A stretch of 64,000 nt of DNA from Clytia hemisphaerica (taxonomy: Eukaryota > Cnidaria > Hydrozoa > Leptothecata > Clytiidae). Positions 24,516-35,903 of this stretch are shown here, in pieces (positions within the stretch are counted from its first letter, which is position 1; every line of letters begins with the position of its first letter). The DNA lies in contig CACVBU010000616.1 of assembly GCA_902728285.1 (NCBI GenBank), forward strand, positions 1,363,209 through 1,427,208. Direction: 5' to 3'. The translations under genes were made by a program, and so were the position numbers. The notes under the pieces were generated by a model. That model saw only the letters and a program-made list of their open reading frames with translations. It did not search any database and was not told the origin of the DNA.

Positions 24516-25492
24516 TCATTCACCCTAAAGGTCAACGTAAAAGACAAAACAAGCAACCAATACTAAAAAACCATCACACCATCCAATGAATATGACTTTG
24601 CCTCATCAAAAAATATCCATATCTAGATCTAACAACGATTTAAAGATTCAAAAAACTTTAATAAGGAGAGAAAGGGTTTAGACCAGCAACAGCGAATGGG
24701 TGGGCAAACCCAATCACCTCCTAGCTGGGTCCTGATGCCCCCTAACTACCCTTTCCATAATAGCACCTATTGATAGTCTTCAACTATCGTCCTATAAAAG
24801 CAAAATAAAAAACACAACAAATTTATATAAAGAGAGTCTTGCAGGGTTGGAAATTTTGATTGCTTAGCAATTTTAAAGTCTCCTCGGAGCTCTGTCGACA
24901 TTTCCAGCGTGAGACTACATTCCTTCAAATACGATGTGTTCTTAGAAAACAGAATCCTATTGGTTGATAAGTAATTCGATTATACGTTTAAACCAATCAG
25001 ATTCCATCTTTGTTGAAACTTTTGTGGAAGATTCGTTCCCTTTGCACCAGACGATTTTCCCTTAAAGGGTGAGAATAACTAAGAGTAGTGATCTGATTGG
25101 TTAATATCTAATCAAATTTAATAGTTAAACCAATCATATTAACCCGTGTATAAAAGCTTGTAAGATGGGGGATATTTTATCCGTTAATTTGTTAATGGGG
25201 GTTTCATGTAGCGATTGGATTAATGGGAAGAGCAATTCAATTTATGAGAGACATACTCTTTGAGTTTCTCTTGTAAGAAAATAACTCTGATTCTCTTGTA
25301 AGAAAACATACATTTTGAGTTTGTTGTAAGAAAATTACTCTTATTTTTTTTATTAGAAGTCTTTGATTTAAGTTACTAAAAAACATGCACTTTCTATTTG
25401 TTATAAGAAAGTTTTTTTCACATTCACAAAAACCATAGAGACAGTCTCTCAATCCCAGCTAACTAAAATCTTTGAATATTATAATCAAATTT

Positions 25493-25705
25493 TTGTCCTC
25501 GCTGAAAATAATTAGATATGCAAATCCTCACTGCCAAATACCGTGCTAATTTTTCCATCCACAAGGATTTTTCTGGCTCGAAAACAATGGAATGCAAATA
25601 CAGCCATAAGAAAACATGAGAATCTCAACGCCTATCTATTTTTGGTCAGTTATTTTCACCTCAACTGGGTCGAAAAATCCCACCGGGTCTGTGAAAAGCG
25701 GGTGT
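25493..25705. mobile_element. Family B2 MITE, left-truncated
   Basis: From TCGCTGAAAATAATTAG to CACCGGGTCTGTGAAAAGCGGGTGT; internal ATGCAAATCCTCACTGC matches the full B2 copies at 41258-41555 and 42287-42585. The first third is missing. Confidence 0.65.
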
Positions 25706-26580
25706 AGTGCTTTTAACACTGTATTATCTTCTTCTATCACTTTCAAAAGAACTACGATCGAAGATAACATTTATTTTGAATTTTGACCCGAATAACATCA
25801 GTGCTCATGATACTTGAGAAAAAATGGAAATTCCCACGAAATCTTACAGCGAAAAACGATTTGGGGGTGCTCTAAGGTTGGAAAAGGGTAGAGTTTTAAC
25901 TTTAGACTTAAGGATCTGAGGATCCAAACGTTCAAAGATAGTCCAATAAGGCTTAGAATATGGCCTGGAAGTCTACAAACCCCTCCCAAATTGAAATATT
26001 CGATTACATTTAACAAATAGCCCAAAAGCGACTTTCTCCCGAACAAATTTCTAAAAACAGGGAAACTTTCAATATATTTTGACCAGGATGGTAGAGCATC
26101 TAAATCAGTTTAGATGACGCATTGGACATGAAAATTAGTAAACATGCATGACAGAAACTTCGAGACAAAGTACTTTTGGAGACTGAAAATCTACATTTTC
26201 AGTAAAAGGGGGCGCTCCCGACCCCTTTTTGAGTCATTTTTAAGACTCCTTATACATTTGTAGAACTTAAAACTTAAGTTTACATCCCCCATTGAAAAAC
26301 TCACTAAATAAAACATTTTATATTTAGTATAGTAAATTCATAAATTTGAAGAAACCTTTAATATAAAGGCTGTTAGATAAATGGCGACTCGTCCCTATTG
26401 ATCAATTATATAGTAGGGGAATCTTAATCAGAATAGGGACAGGCAGACTCAGAGTTGGCTCTATGACCACACTTCCTTAGGATCAAAACATTTAGAATAA
26501 AGAAAATTCTGGCAATGAAGAGATGGGCTGGCTCCAGTATTTAAGCTTTTGCTAAAAGAACAAAATGTATAAATGTTAAT

Positions 26581-26800
26581 ACACTCCTGTCTCATAGCCC
26601 CGATGAAACTTTTCTTACAGCGGGTACAAAAATCTCGATTGAAATCTCAATGGAGATAAAAAGAAATAACTAATTTTGAATGGGGAGGAAATTAAAGCCC
26701 ATTTCTCAGGGGGCTGAAATTGTAGGGTATCTTTCCCACCGGGGACAAAAATTTTCCTGTGGACCTGGGGCCTCAGCGGGTCTGTGACATAGGGGCGTGT
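26581..26800. mobile_element. Family B1 MITE, reverse and diverged
   Basis: ACACTCCTGTCTCATAGCCCC at one end and CAGCGGGTCTGTGACATAGG at the other; internal CCCATTTCTCAGGGGGCTG. Same order as the complement of the copy at 38462-38751 but 70 bp shorter. Confidence 0.7.
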
Positions 26801-28302
26801 AAATATGAAGATTTGTTTTTGGCGGACTAAGTTATATTGACCCTCATTTCATGAAACTCCCCAGTCTCAGATGTTATTTTCTTGACTATTTTAGATCCAG
26901 ATAGGGATTAGATCCATCATTGATGAATGTCTCCTGCAAATAAATCTCCGAAGCCTCCACCGATTATAAAATAGACAAATTGAAAAGGCTTGAGACATTT
27001 TAGTCAGTGAAATAGTCATGCTCCACCCTGAAAAACACTGCAACCTCTGTTTTCTATCGTTTTTAGGCAGCTCAACATAGCAGATTATCAAGTCATCGAC
27101 CAATATTTCAAATTTTTACCCCAAATTGCTCATTTTGAGCATTATATTTTGGTCCTAAAGTTTACAATCTGGCCTAAAATGAAAGTGCTCAAAAATCAAT
27201 GATCTTGCAAATCCTAATCAACTATAACCATAAATTCCTCCTCGAGAAATGAATGAAACAGACAAAAAGGTAATTGCCAAAAATCACCAGTGATCTTCAT
27301 CTTAATATAACCAACCTGAGTTGCTCACTACAAATTTTTCTTAAACTGGAAACACTTGAGCCAAATTTCTAGCAAGATACAAGCAAGCGCCCTCTTAACA
27401 TTTTCTAAAAGCTTAACTTTAAGATGTTTTGATCTGTTCTTTCAAAGTCTGGAAGGCTACCAACTCAAATCACTTGTCAGCTATTGAATGAATAATAAAA
27501 TAGCGGTTTTGCGGTTCCAAATGAAAGAAAAATTTGTCGACAATTTGGCGAGGGACACAGCTGTGAGCTGGCGACATTTTTTATCAATATATTTTTTCGA
27601 AATTTATAATTGGGGTATGGAATACCCATAAAATATTTTAAACCACTGTTGTGGTTTCAAATTGCTTCACGGACAATCAAATTGAGATCCCAAGCTGATT
27701 GCGTGATGAAAGCTTTATTGATACTGTATTAGGATGATTTTTTTAGCTTGTTAGCCTGGTTGGCGAGTGGTCCAAAGCTCCAAGAATTCCCGCGCCTTTT
27801 TTCATTTTAGTTCATTCTTCTGAATGAATCCTAAATCACAAGAAATAAAAGATTCGTCTCTGATAGATTTCCTATTTCCAGAAAATTTCGAACAAAATGT
27901 GCTAAAAATGCCTCTCTCAAAGGAAATATTTGTCACCTCTCAAACTTAGTACCTCTATCTTAAAATATTAACAGATTGCGGATTGCTTCAAAATTTGTTT
28001 TCAAAACTAAACTTCACTATAGTGTCCCAACTGAGAGAAAAGACTCTTACATGACACTGAAACAGGGATGTCTAATAGGAACACTAAACTATGATCATTT
28101 TTTTTTTTCGTTTTTAAGAGTCCCTTACCGCCAAATTTTTCCCTCTCTTACGTTCAATTTTTTCTCTCAAAGGTGTCTGGACATCGTTTAACAATGGAGG
28201 GTGGGTCCGATGTAATGATGGTTAATACTTTTAGGGGATTTTCCGGAGTGGAGGACCGACAAACGTTTGCATAGGTCATCATTTTTTTGTGTCGAGATAT
28301 TC

Positions 28303-28400
28303 CCCAGCTGGCACACAACGTTGTCTCAACGTTCATCTAACGTTATATGGACGTTGTGAACGTTAGATAAACGTCAAAAAAACGTTGTGTGCCAGCTGGG
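28303..28400. mobile_element. Family C palindromic mini-element
   Basis: CCCAGCTGGCACACAACGTT left, complement at right, 98 bp. Interior: AACGTTCATCTAACGTTATA then GGACGTTGTGAACGTTAG, giving AACGTT palindromes about every 11 bp. Confidence 0.85.
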
Positions 28401-28640
28401 TCAGATGTTGTGACATGGTTCATGCTCCTGAAGCGGAAGTTATAGCAGAAATAAATTAAATGGTGAGTTCGCCGGTAATTGCGGGAAAATTTACCGATGA
28501 TTTCGTTGAAATTATTTTCGACTAAAATTTAATATTCTGTTCATTCATGCGCAAAATTAAATTATTCCCAGACTTGGTTTTCATCCGCTTAAGTATTAAT
28601 TTCTCCTCAAAATAGTACTTTTCTCTTAATTTTCTTCAGC

Positions 28641-29075
28641 CCCGGGGGAGGGGGGGGTACTTAGGCAAAAATGGATGATGGGTATGTGCGGACGGTAAGG
28701 GTCGGTTTTTTCACCTTTTAAAGTCTCTCTAAGGGTCGGAAAAATCAGAAAGTTTTAAATTAGTCTCTCTAAGGGTCGGAAAAATCTGAAAGTTTTAAAT
28801 TAGTCTCTCTAAGGGTCAGAAAAATCAGAAAGTTTTAAATTAGTCTCTCTAAGGGTCGGAAAATTCAGGATTTTTAGGAATTTTTTTTATTTCCAGAGAA
28901 AAAATTGTAATAAAGTCTCTAGGAAATTTTTTTATTTCCAGAGAAAAAATTGTAATAAAGTCTCTCTAAGGGTATGACTTTTTTCAAAGATCGAAAAAAA
29001 CATTTCAAAAAGTCTCTCTAAGGGTCACCTTTTCAGGAAAAATCAGTCTCTCAAAGGATCGGTTTTCGGAGGTCC
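28641..29075. repeat. Tandem repeat with AGTCTCTCTAAGGGTC motif
   Basis: Four units with an exact 40-bp period begin at 28721, 28761, 28801 and 28841 (AGTCTCTCTAAGGGTCGGAA). A different, about 48-bp unit (TTTATTTCCAGAGAAAAAAT) follows twice at 28888 and 28931, then the AGTCTCTCTAAGGGT motif recurs at 28958 and 29011. A G-run (GGGGGAGGGGGGGG) sits at 28645-28658. Confidence 0.85.
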
Positions 29076-29079
29076 CGTC

Positions 29080-30048
29080 TTCAGCTAAAATCTATAAGAA
29101 ATAAGTATTTTTCACTTCTGTGTGGCATTAGTTTTACTATCGAAAAGGAAGTCGAAGAAGCCGCAAAAGAGAGAAAATATTACCCTCGCTTGCCAACATT
29201 GCAAACAATAAGATATTAGCTTACGCAAAATAAGCGACTACTATTTAGCGTCCTGCGTAAGTGTTCGCATCTAAATTTATCGCCGGGTAAAACTTTGATA
29301 TAAACCGCTAGTCAATATCAAGGAGCTAAGAAAACACTTTTGATTTTTTACAACAGGGTTTCCCTCCTCCTCAATATTATAAGTTTTCTATCATTGAAGC
29401 CAATGGTTTCACCGCTTCTAAAAATCCTCTGTAGAGCTGGATAAAGGTAAGGGAGGTCTGTGTCGGTCTGTGGTTTATTTTATTGCCCGATCTTCCACAC
29501 ACAAAAACACCGAAAAGAACAATAAAACACAAGGTTGCCAACAAGATATTGCAAAATAAACTTAAATTTATAACGCGTTTTGCAATAATAAATTTCGATA
29601 AAATTTTTACGACTTTTTAATGACTTAAAAACACAAAAGAAACATTTGTCCTTTTTCTAAATTTGCGGTTTTCCATGGCCAACCGCGGTGTTATTTTACG
29701 ACTTATAAAACTCCTGAAATTCATAATAAGACATTAAATTACTTAATTAGGAAATCGCAATTAATTTCAATTATCTCAATACCACTTAATGATTGATAAT
29801 TAATTATAACAACCTTCCGGTACTTACATGATTAACTGCCAACCTCGCTGCGAACGAAAAATTTGATTTTAGGCATTTTTTATGCAAACCTTTTGAAATA
29901 ATTAATTTGCGATTCCGCAGAAATGTATAGACCCAATCCCATAATTTCCCTCGTCTTGTGGTGAGATTCTTCAAATATTTGAGACAAACGATTATCAAAG
30001 ACAAATTAAATCATATCCATTCGAAACAAAACTCAAAAGTGGGAGCCC
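29080..30048. other. Intergenic, no feature seen
   Basis: AT-rich sequence between the tandem repeat and the next MITE. No coding frame with recognisable content, no RNA gene and no inverted repeat that I could pair. Confidence 0.5.
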
Positions 30049-30263
30049 TACACGCTTTTTTTCAATAAAAACAAATCATCAAAGAACATAAGGCTTCGAT
30101 GGCCAAAATGTTAAGAACATTTTCAGGCTTCGCGAACTCGAAAACAGCTAATTTCTTAGGAAAATGGACAAAAATACATAAAAAAAGTGGGGAAATAAGA
30201 ACATGTTTTAAGAACATTTTTAGACTTCAAAAATTTTGGATGTTCTTATTTAAAAAACGTGTA
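30049..30263. mobile_element. Family A MITE
   Basis: TACACGCTTTTTTTCAATAA left end (diverged), CATAAGGCTTCGATGGCC, ATTTCTTAGGAAAATGG and right end TATTTAAAAAACGTGTA. A short internal deletion removes the AACAAGTTAAG step. Confidence 0.8.
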
Positions 30264-30547
30264 TTTTGAATAGGTTTTCAGAGTACAATACTAGCTACCT
30301 GTTTTCTTGAATAGGAAGACCAAACATAAGTAACTACTTCTCGTTAGATTTGTAAACAAAGAACAATAGACATCATTTTCAATTTTATTTAATGCTTACA
30401 TGGGAAGGATGCTGACAGTACAATAAACACCTGTTTTGCAATGACATAATATCTTTTCCGCCAATTTTTTCTATTTTTCTTTTGTTTGCGGATTTTCATA
30501 TTTCAACAAAAAAATACCTAGACTTTTCCATAAACTTGCCGATGCGA

Positions 30548-30711
30548 TATGTTAGGTAAAACATCCGATTTTTTAGGAAAGTGGACAAAATACTCACATT
30601 AAGATGAAAATTTGAACGTGTTACGAATATTTTGAGGCTTAAACAAAAAATGTTAGGAACATCCAAAGGCTTCAAAAATGTTGGATGTTCTTATAAAAAC
30701 ATAAACGTGTA
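30548..30711. mobile_element. Family A MITE, left-truncated
   Basis: Begins inside the element (AAAACATCCGATTTTTTAGG) and runs to GGATGTTCTTATAAAAACATAAACGTGTA. Confidence 0.7.
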
Positions 30712-31231
30712 AGTGTTCTAGGTCTTCTTCCCGAGAAAACCCTAAATTTTAGGTTTGAAAGACGGAATAAATCTGTCTATAGACCTTTTCATAAATTACG
30801 TCACGAGTAACGCTTACCTAGTTTTCAAAATATTGCAATGGTGATGGATTCCCAAAGGAGTTCATAAGAAGTTTACTTTATTTATAAACTAACACTTGAA
30901 GACTCAAGGGATTTGATCACCTTGACAATGGTTTTAAAACGAGGCAGTCGTTGCACTCAAAATAATTTATGAAAAGACCTACTTTCCAAATGTTTCTCTA
31001 TTTTGTCATCTTGATTTCTGATTTGCCAATGATCATATTGGATGAAACTTCGGTCACGTAACAACCATTGAATTTTCCTTTCAAAAAACATGCCGCACGG
31101 GAACTTAATCATTAGCTCAAAAAATATTCGCTATGTTTTCTTCGGATATAATTATCAATTTTCATATGACCGGGAAAGAATTAATTCTAATTATATTGAG
31201 TGTCCTTGTCAATTATTATATTGATCAATAC

Positions 31232-31380
31232 AGTCCCGTGTCACAGGTCCGCTGTAAAAACAACCCTATAGTCTGAGCAACACAGGGAAATTGACTTTGA
31301 TTCTATCTCCATTTGAAATTCATTTGGAAAAATTGCACTCTAAAACCATCCACACTAGATTTGTTTGGCCTTGAGTAATA
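31232..31380. mobile_element. Family B1 fragment
   Basis: CCCGTGTCACAGGTCCGCTG, then AATTGACTTTGATTCTATCTCC and AAACCATCCACACTAGATTT, as in the left two thirds of the B1 copies at 36864 and 38462. Confidence 0.65.
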
Positions 31381-31522
31381 GAATTTCTATGTACATTGGG
31401 AAAAGACAAGCCTTAAAGCCTCAAGCCTTAAATTCATCCACTCAAGATTATTTTTTCAATGAAGCATTACTTTTCAATTTTTTTGCTTTTGAAATTCCTT
31501 CCTGTTCGACTTACACGTACCC

Positions 31523-31676
31523 ACACCCCTGTCTTACAGCCCCCTCCTCAGTGGGGATAAATAAATTCCTATTAAAATCCCAATGGGGATAGAAGTTCTT
31601 TTGTATCAAGGTACTTTTCCTTTGGAGACGAAATTTTTGCTAAATTTTCCAGTGAGCCTGGTGTCCCAGCGGGTGT
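31523..31676. mobile_element. Family B1, internally deleted reverse copy
   Basis: ACACCCCTGTCTTACAGCCC start, CAATGGGGATAGAAG inside, and CTGGTGTCCCAGCGGGTGT at the end. Confidence 0.6.
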
Positions 31677-31990
31677 TTACCCTGAGGTTGAGTACAAAGA
31701 AAGCAACTATCCTACACTCTATGGAAACAAACCATGAATGTCTGGACTAATCCACAAACCAATAAAATGCAGTTCATTCTCGCTAACTTCTACTCGTATG
31801 CAAATCTTAATTTGTTTGAATTATTGGGAGATTTAAGAAGGTTTTTTCCGGATGGGGATTGGGAATAAGTCCGAATCATAAAAAGATTCGAATGATATAA
31901 GTTCGAATAGGTGAGATTCTACCTTAACACTGAAAACAAACCAATCCATATATGTAACCATCTAAAAGAATATATATTTTTAAGATATTT

Positions 31991-32175
31991 ACACCCCTGT
32001 GTCACAGACCCGCTGGGACCCTAGCCCCACTGAAAAATTTGGCCAAAATTTCGTCCTCGGTGGAAAAAATACCCTGGAACTTCAGCCCAATTGGGAAATT
32101 GACTTGATTTCATCCCCATTTGGAAATTTTCGACCGTCCAAAACCATCCCCGCTGGATATTTTAAGCTCGGGAAG
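31991..32175. mobile_element. Family B1, left half
   Basis: ACACCCCTGTGTCACAGACC start, GGTGGAAAAAATACCCTGG and TCCAAAACCATCCCCGCTGG follow, then homology stops at about 32175. The open frame that covers it is an accident of the element. Confidence 0.75.
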
Positions 32176-33004
32176 AATATAACTTCTTTCCTAATAATAT
32201 ATAGTTTAACATATAATTTTCCCAAAATTCAATTCCTTGAAATGCGAGGAATTATAAAATTTCTGAGAATTTATAAATATTCAGCCAAAGTCCATATCTC
32301 CATACTTGTACGCGAAGTATCTTTTTCTGCAATATTTCCCATTTAGGAAATCTACGATTTCGCCATCCACAAGAAAATAACACATTCACAAAAATAAGAT
32401 ATTTTCAAGTAGAAAGTCTAAGCTAAGCGTGGTATACAGTACACTGTGAGACATAACCACAAGCTCGACGGGAAATATACCATGCTGCTCCATAGTCCAG
32501 CAGTTCGAAAAACCTTCCTCTTTCTGTAAGAAAAAACAGTGAAACGATGACTACATAAATCTATTGTTCTCGGAGAACTTTGTTTAATTTCATTGTGTTA
32601 GAAAATTTGTACATTCTGATTTTTCGGGAAGGCACAAGACAATTTTCAGAATATTGCAGAATATACAAACAAGAACCATCCAAATATGAAAATGAATTTA
32701 ATACAAAGCAGTCATTTCCTTGCTTACTTATATATTCTATATTCTCGAAATATTCTTATTAAAAAAATACACTGTATGTCCCATGGGGAAGTATATATCA
32801 AGAAAAAATATTTGAAAACCACGAGTCAATAGCATGGATGTATCCAACTTAGAGTAGCCTTGTAGGGAGTACATCGTCGTATTCATGAGGAGAGTAGGAT
32901 TGGCGCCGTCTCAGCTAGACTTAGTACATTCATCTCCCTAAGCAACTATCTTATATAGAGTATTATAATGTATTGTGAATTGTGAATAGCAAACTAAGAC
33001 TGCA

Positions 33005-33260
33005 TACACGTTTTGTTTTTTATAAGAACAAACTATATAAGAACATAAGGCTTCGATGGCCAAAATGTTAAGAACAAGTTAAGAACATTTTAGGGGTTTT
33101 TGAACTCTATAACACCTATTTCTTAGGAAAATGGACAAAAATACTCTCAAAATGGTTGAAAATAAGAACACGTTAAAAACATTTTTAGCCTTAAAACTCA
33201 AAAAGCTAAGAACATCTGAAGGCTTCAAAAATTTTGGATGTTTTTATAAAAAAAGCATGT
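33005..33260. mobile_element. Family A MITE, near-consensus copy
   Basis: TACACGTTTTGTTTTTTATAAGAAC left; ACATAAGGCTTCGATGGCC, AATGTTAAGAACAAGTTAAG, GAAAATGGACAAAAATACTC and TTGGATGTTTTTATAAAAAAAGC right. The most complete standard-order copy in the window. Confidence 0.87.
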
Positions 33261-33324
33261 CTTTAGAAAGATTGTTGTGTATTTCTATTCAGTTCTGTGG
33301 CTTGCTCCGTTTTTGATTCTCATC

Positions 33325-33580
33325 TTTTATAAGATCATGACAATTTTTTTTAAATGTTCTTAAGATGTTTTTAATTTCACCATTTTGTGAGTGTTTTCTT
33401 AGAGTTCATAAACCCAATAAAGCCTTAGTTCTTAATATTTTGGCCATCGAAGCCTTATGTTCCTATAAAGTTTGTTCTAATAAAAAACGTGCATGTCTTT
33501 ATTCTTAACATTGTCTAATTTGAATATTTTGTCTTCGAGGTCTTATGTTCTTATAAATAGTTTGTTGTGTGAATACGTGT
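33325..33580. mobile_element. Family A MITE, reverse, followed by a second end
   Basis: AAATGTTCTTAAGATG ... TTTTGGCCATCGAAGCCTTA TGTTCCTATAAAG ... AAAAAACGTGCATG to 33495; a further partial end (CTTCGAGGTCTTATGTTCTT, then GAATACGTGT) follows to 33580. Confidence 0.65.
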
Positions 33581-33772
33581 AATGCAGAATATATGCTTTC
33601 TTACTAAAAAATATTAATTTAGCTGCTTTTTTCGTAAATTTTTAAGAATTTTGCTTTTGTTCCTTTTGTTCTTTTTGTCTAATCCTTTCCAACGATATAT
33701 TAAAGTTGACATTTTCAAATTATAACAAAAAACAATATAATTTTGACGTAAGAACCATTTTTATCCTATTTT

Positions 33773-33855
33773 CCACCCCTATCTCACAGCCCCGGTGGAA
33801 CTGTTTTCCTTAGTGGGGATAGAAATTCTTAATAAAATCCCGATGGGGATACAAG
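33773..33855. mobile_element. Family B1 end fragment
   Basis: CCACCCCTATCTCACAGCCC then TAGTGGGGATAGAAATTC and CCCGATGGGGATAC, the complement of the right end of B1. Confidence 0.65.
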
Positions 33856-34114
33856 AATCCAGTACTGCCGTTACAAAACAAAAAGAGGTAAGTTACAAAA
33901 CTTTTTTCTTCTTCAAAATTCAAGTGCAAACAGTGTTGTTGATGTGTAAGACGAATGTAGTTATCGAGTACAATCATTACAACAAATATGGATATCAATA
34001 TTAACCAATCAGAGGCGAAATCGGAACTCTCAATAAAAAATGAACCAATGAGAAGCCTTAAACAAAATCAATTGTTAATTTACTGTTGAGGCGTTATGTA
34101 ATAGTTATCAGACA

Positions 34115-34323
34115 CGAGGGGCAAATCACTAAAATAAATCTCGCGTACACAATTTTATAAATCAAAAATAAATCAAAAATGAATCAAAAAATAAATAAAA
34201 AATAAATCCAAAATAAATCATAAATCTCGTACACCATTAAACAAAAAAAAAGAACAACATTTGTTAAAAATTGAAGCAGAAGCTTTTCGGTCGTACACCA
34301 TTTTTCAAGTGATTTGCCCCTCG
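34115..34323. mobile_element. hAT-like MITE with 8-bp target duplication
   Basis: 209 bp, ends CGAGGGGCAAATCACT and its exact complement AGTGATTTGCCCCTCG. ATCAGACA is directly repeated at 34107-34114 and 34324-34331. The interior is A-rich with imperfect AAATAAATC repeats. The 8-bp duplication suggests the hAT superfamily. Confidence 0.88.
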
Positions 34324-34359
34324 ATCAGACAGTTGCGAGTACAATACAAGAAATATTTT

Positions 34360-35044
34360 ACTAAAGTCTATTCACGATAAGTGTGCACTCTTTTTTCATT
34401 TACCTATAACTTTTGAATGAATTCTTCAATCTTTAGAAATTTGGTATCATTGAAGAGATATTCGCAAGTGGAACAATTTGAAATAAAAAAATCTTTGAAA
34501 AAATTCTAAAAATGAAGATGAAAATGAAGAAGAAAAAAATGAAGATCTTGTAGAAAGATGCTATGACTTTCATTTTCACTGAAGTGAATCTTTGATCATC
34601 AAACGTCATCACTGTGAAAAAATTTCTCAAAAATAATCATTCAGTCAAAAGATATCAAACAAAATTATAAGCTGATTGAAGTCTAAAAACGCTGATTTCT
34701 GCTGTTTTCTGCTGTTTTTTGGGGTCAATAACGTATCAACTTTGTATCATAACTTTATATTGAAAAAATATTTTAGTGAAATTTCTTCACAGTGATGACC
34801 TCCTAAGATCAAAGAATCTCTCCAGTGAAAATGAAAGTCATAGCACTTCTCTACAAGATCTTCAGTTTTTTCTTCTTCATTTTCATCTTCGTTTTCAGAT
34901 ATTGTTTAAAGATTTTTTTATTTCAAATTGTTCCACTCGCTAATATCTTTCTAATGATACCAAATTTATAAAGATTGAAGAATTCCTTCAAAAGTTATAG
35001 GTTAATGAAAAAAGAGTGCACACTTATCGTGAATAGACTTTAGT
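34360..35044. mobile_element. Family E long foldback element (685 bp)
   Basis: Ends ACTAAAGTCTATTCACGATA and its complement; arms of about 260 bp (34360-34625 and 34786-35044) pair with a few mismatches; loop about 160 bp with CTGCTGTTTTCTGCTG. Begins only 29 bp after the preceding hAT-like element's target duplication. Same ACTAAAGTCT terminus as the 10649-11669 foldback. Confidence 0.85.
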
Positions 35045-35075
35045 TCCAATATTTTTTTACACAATATGTCGGAAC

Positions 35076-35903
35076 CATTGAGTTTCAAGCCCGAAGGGCT
35101 AGAGGCGAGGCAGATTTTTTTTTCCGTCAGCGGACGCAGACTTGAATTAGAGGTTGCAGACCCTGATTTAGTGGCCGAAGACCTGGATTAAACACCGAAG
35201 AATTGATCCAACGGTCGAATACCTTTTTTAACGGCCGAAGACCTGGAGAAAATGAATTGTGGAAATTTGTTATAAATCTTTTTTATAAATTCAATCAAGA
35301 TTTTTATATGATGTTTCAATGGGAAATAGTACTGAAAACAAATTAAGTTAAAAGATTTTAAACTAAAAAAAATAAAAATTTATATCAATAACTCGTCTCG
35401 TACTACTCATTTTTCGTCTTCGATACCACTGCACTAACCACTGGACCATCGCAACTGATGCCTTGCCGGGTGGTTCAAGCTAGTTTAACTGACCCTAATT
35501 TATCTATTAATGAGTATCAGGTATTCGACCGGTGACTTTATTTATCAGTTCTTCGGCCGTTGATTCAGGTCTTCGGCCGTTGATTCAGGTCTTCGGCCGT
35601 TAAATCAGGTCTGAGTCCGATGGCGGAAAAAAAATTGCGAGGCGAGATTCCTGGATGGGAAATGAAACAACTTATTTCCTATCCAGAACGCCCACGCGTA
35701 GTATTTACCCAAACGCCGGATCGAAACTTAATTCTATCACTAGATTTAAAAAAAAGGTAGTCCTCCAAAACAACCGTACAATCCGTCGTCATGATTACGG
35801 CGCGTTCTATGCGCGTTTGGTATGGGAATTAAGTAGGTTCAATTTCTCTTGCCTGAGATGGGTTAAAGTTTCGCTTCTGGCCCTTCGGGCTTGAAATTCA
35901 ATT
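35076..35903. mobile_element. Family D element, full, 8-bp target duplication
   Basis: 828 bp. GTCGGAAC is repeated at 35068-35075 and 35904-35911. Ends (C/A)ATTGA(G/A)TTTCAAGCCC with the palindromic AAGCCCGAAGGGCT. Arms contain tandem GGCCGAAGACCTG(A/G)A steps on the left (35125-35250) and the complementary CAGGTCTTCGGCCGTT steps on the right (35548-35615). An included 79-aa open frame has no recognisable domain. The 8-bp duplication suggests a non-autonomous hAT. Confidence 0.85.

Noticed and set aside
31999..32346. 115-aa plus-strand open frame
   Set aside because: Its first half is the B1 MITE end read as protein; the remainder is low-complexity.
33005..33260. AGAACA words as steroid-receptor half-sites
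   Set aside because: The words repeat as part of the MITE structure and are not arranged as spaced inverted pairs; the relevant vertebrate receptors are not expected in such animals.
35420..35480. tRNA-like strings (CACTAACCACTGGACC, GGTGGTTCAAGC)
   Set aside because: They resemble box A and box B pieces but the order and spacing do not allow a cloverleaf; they lie within the Family D element.
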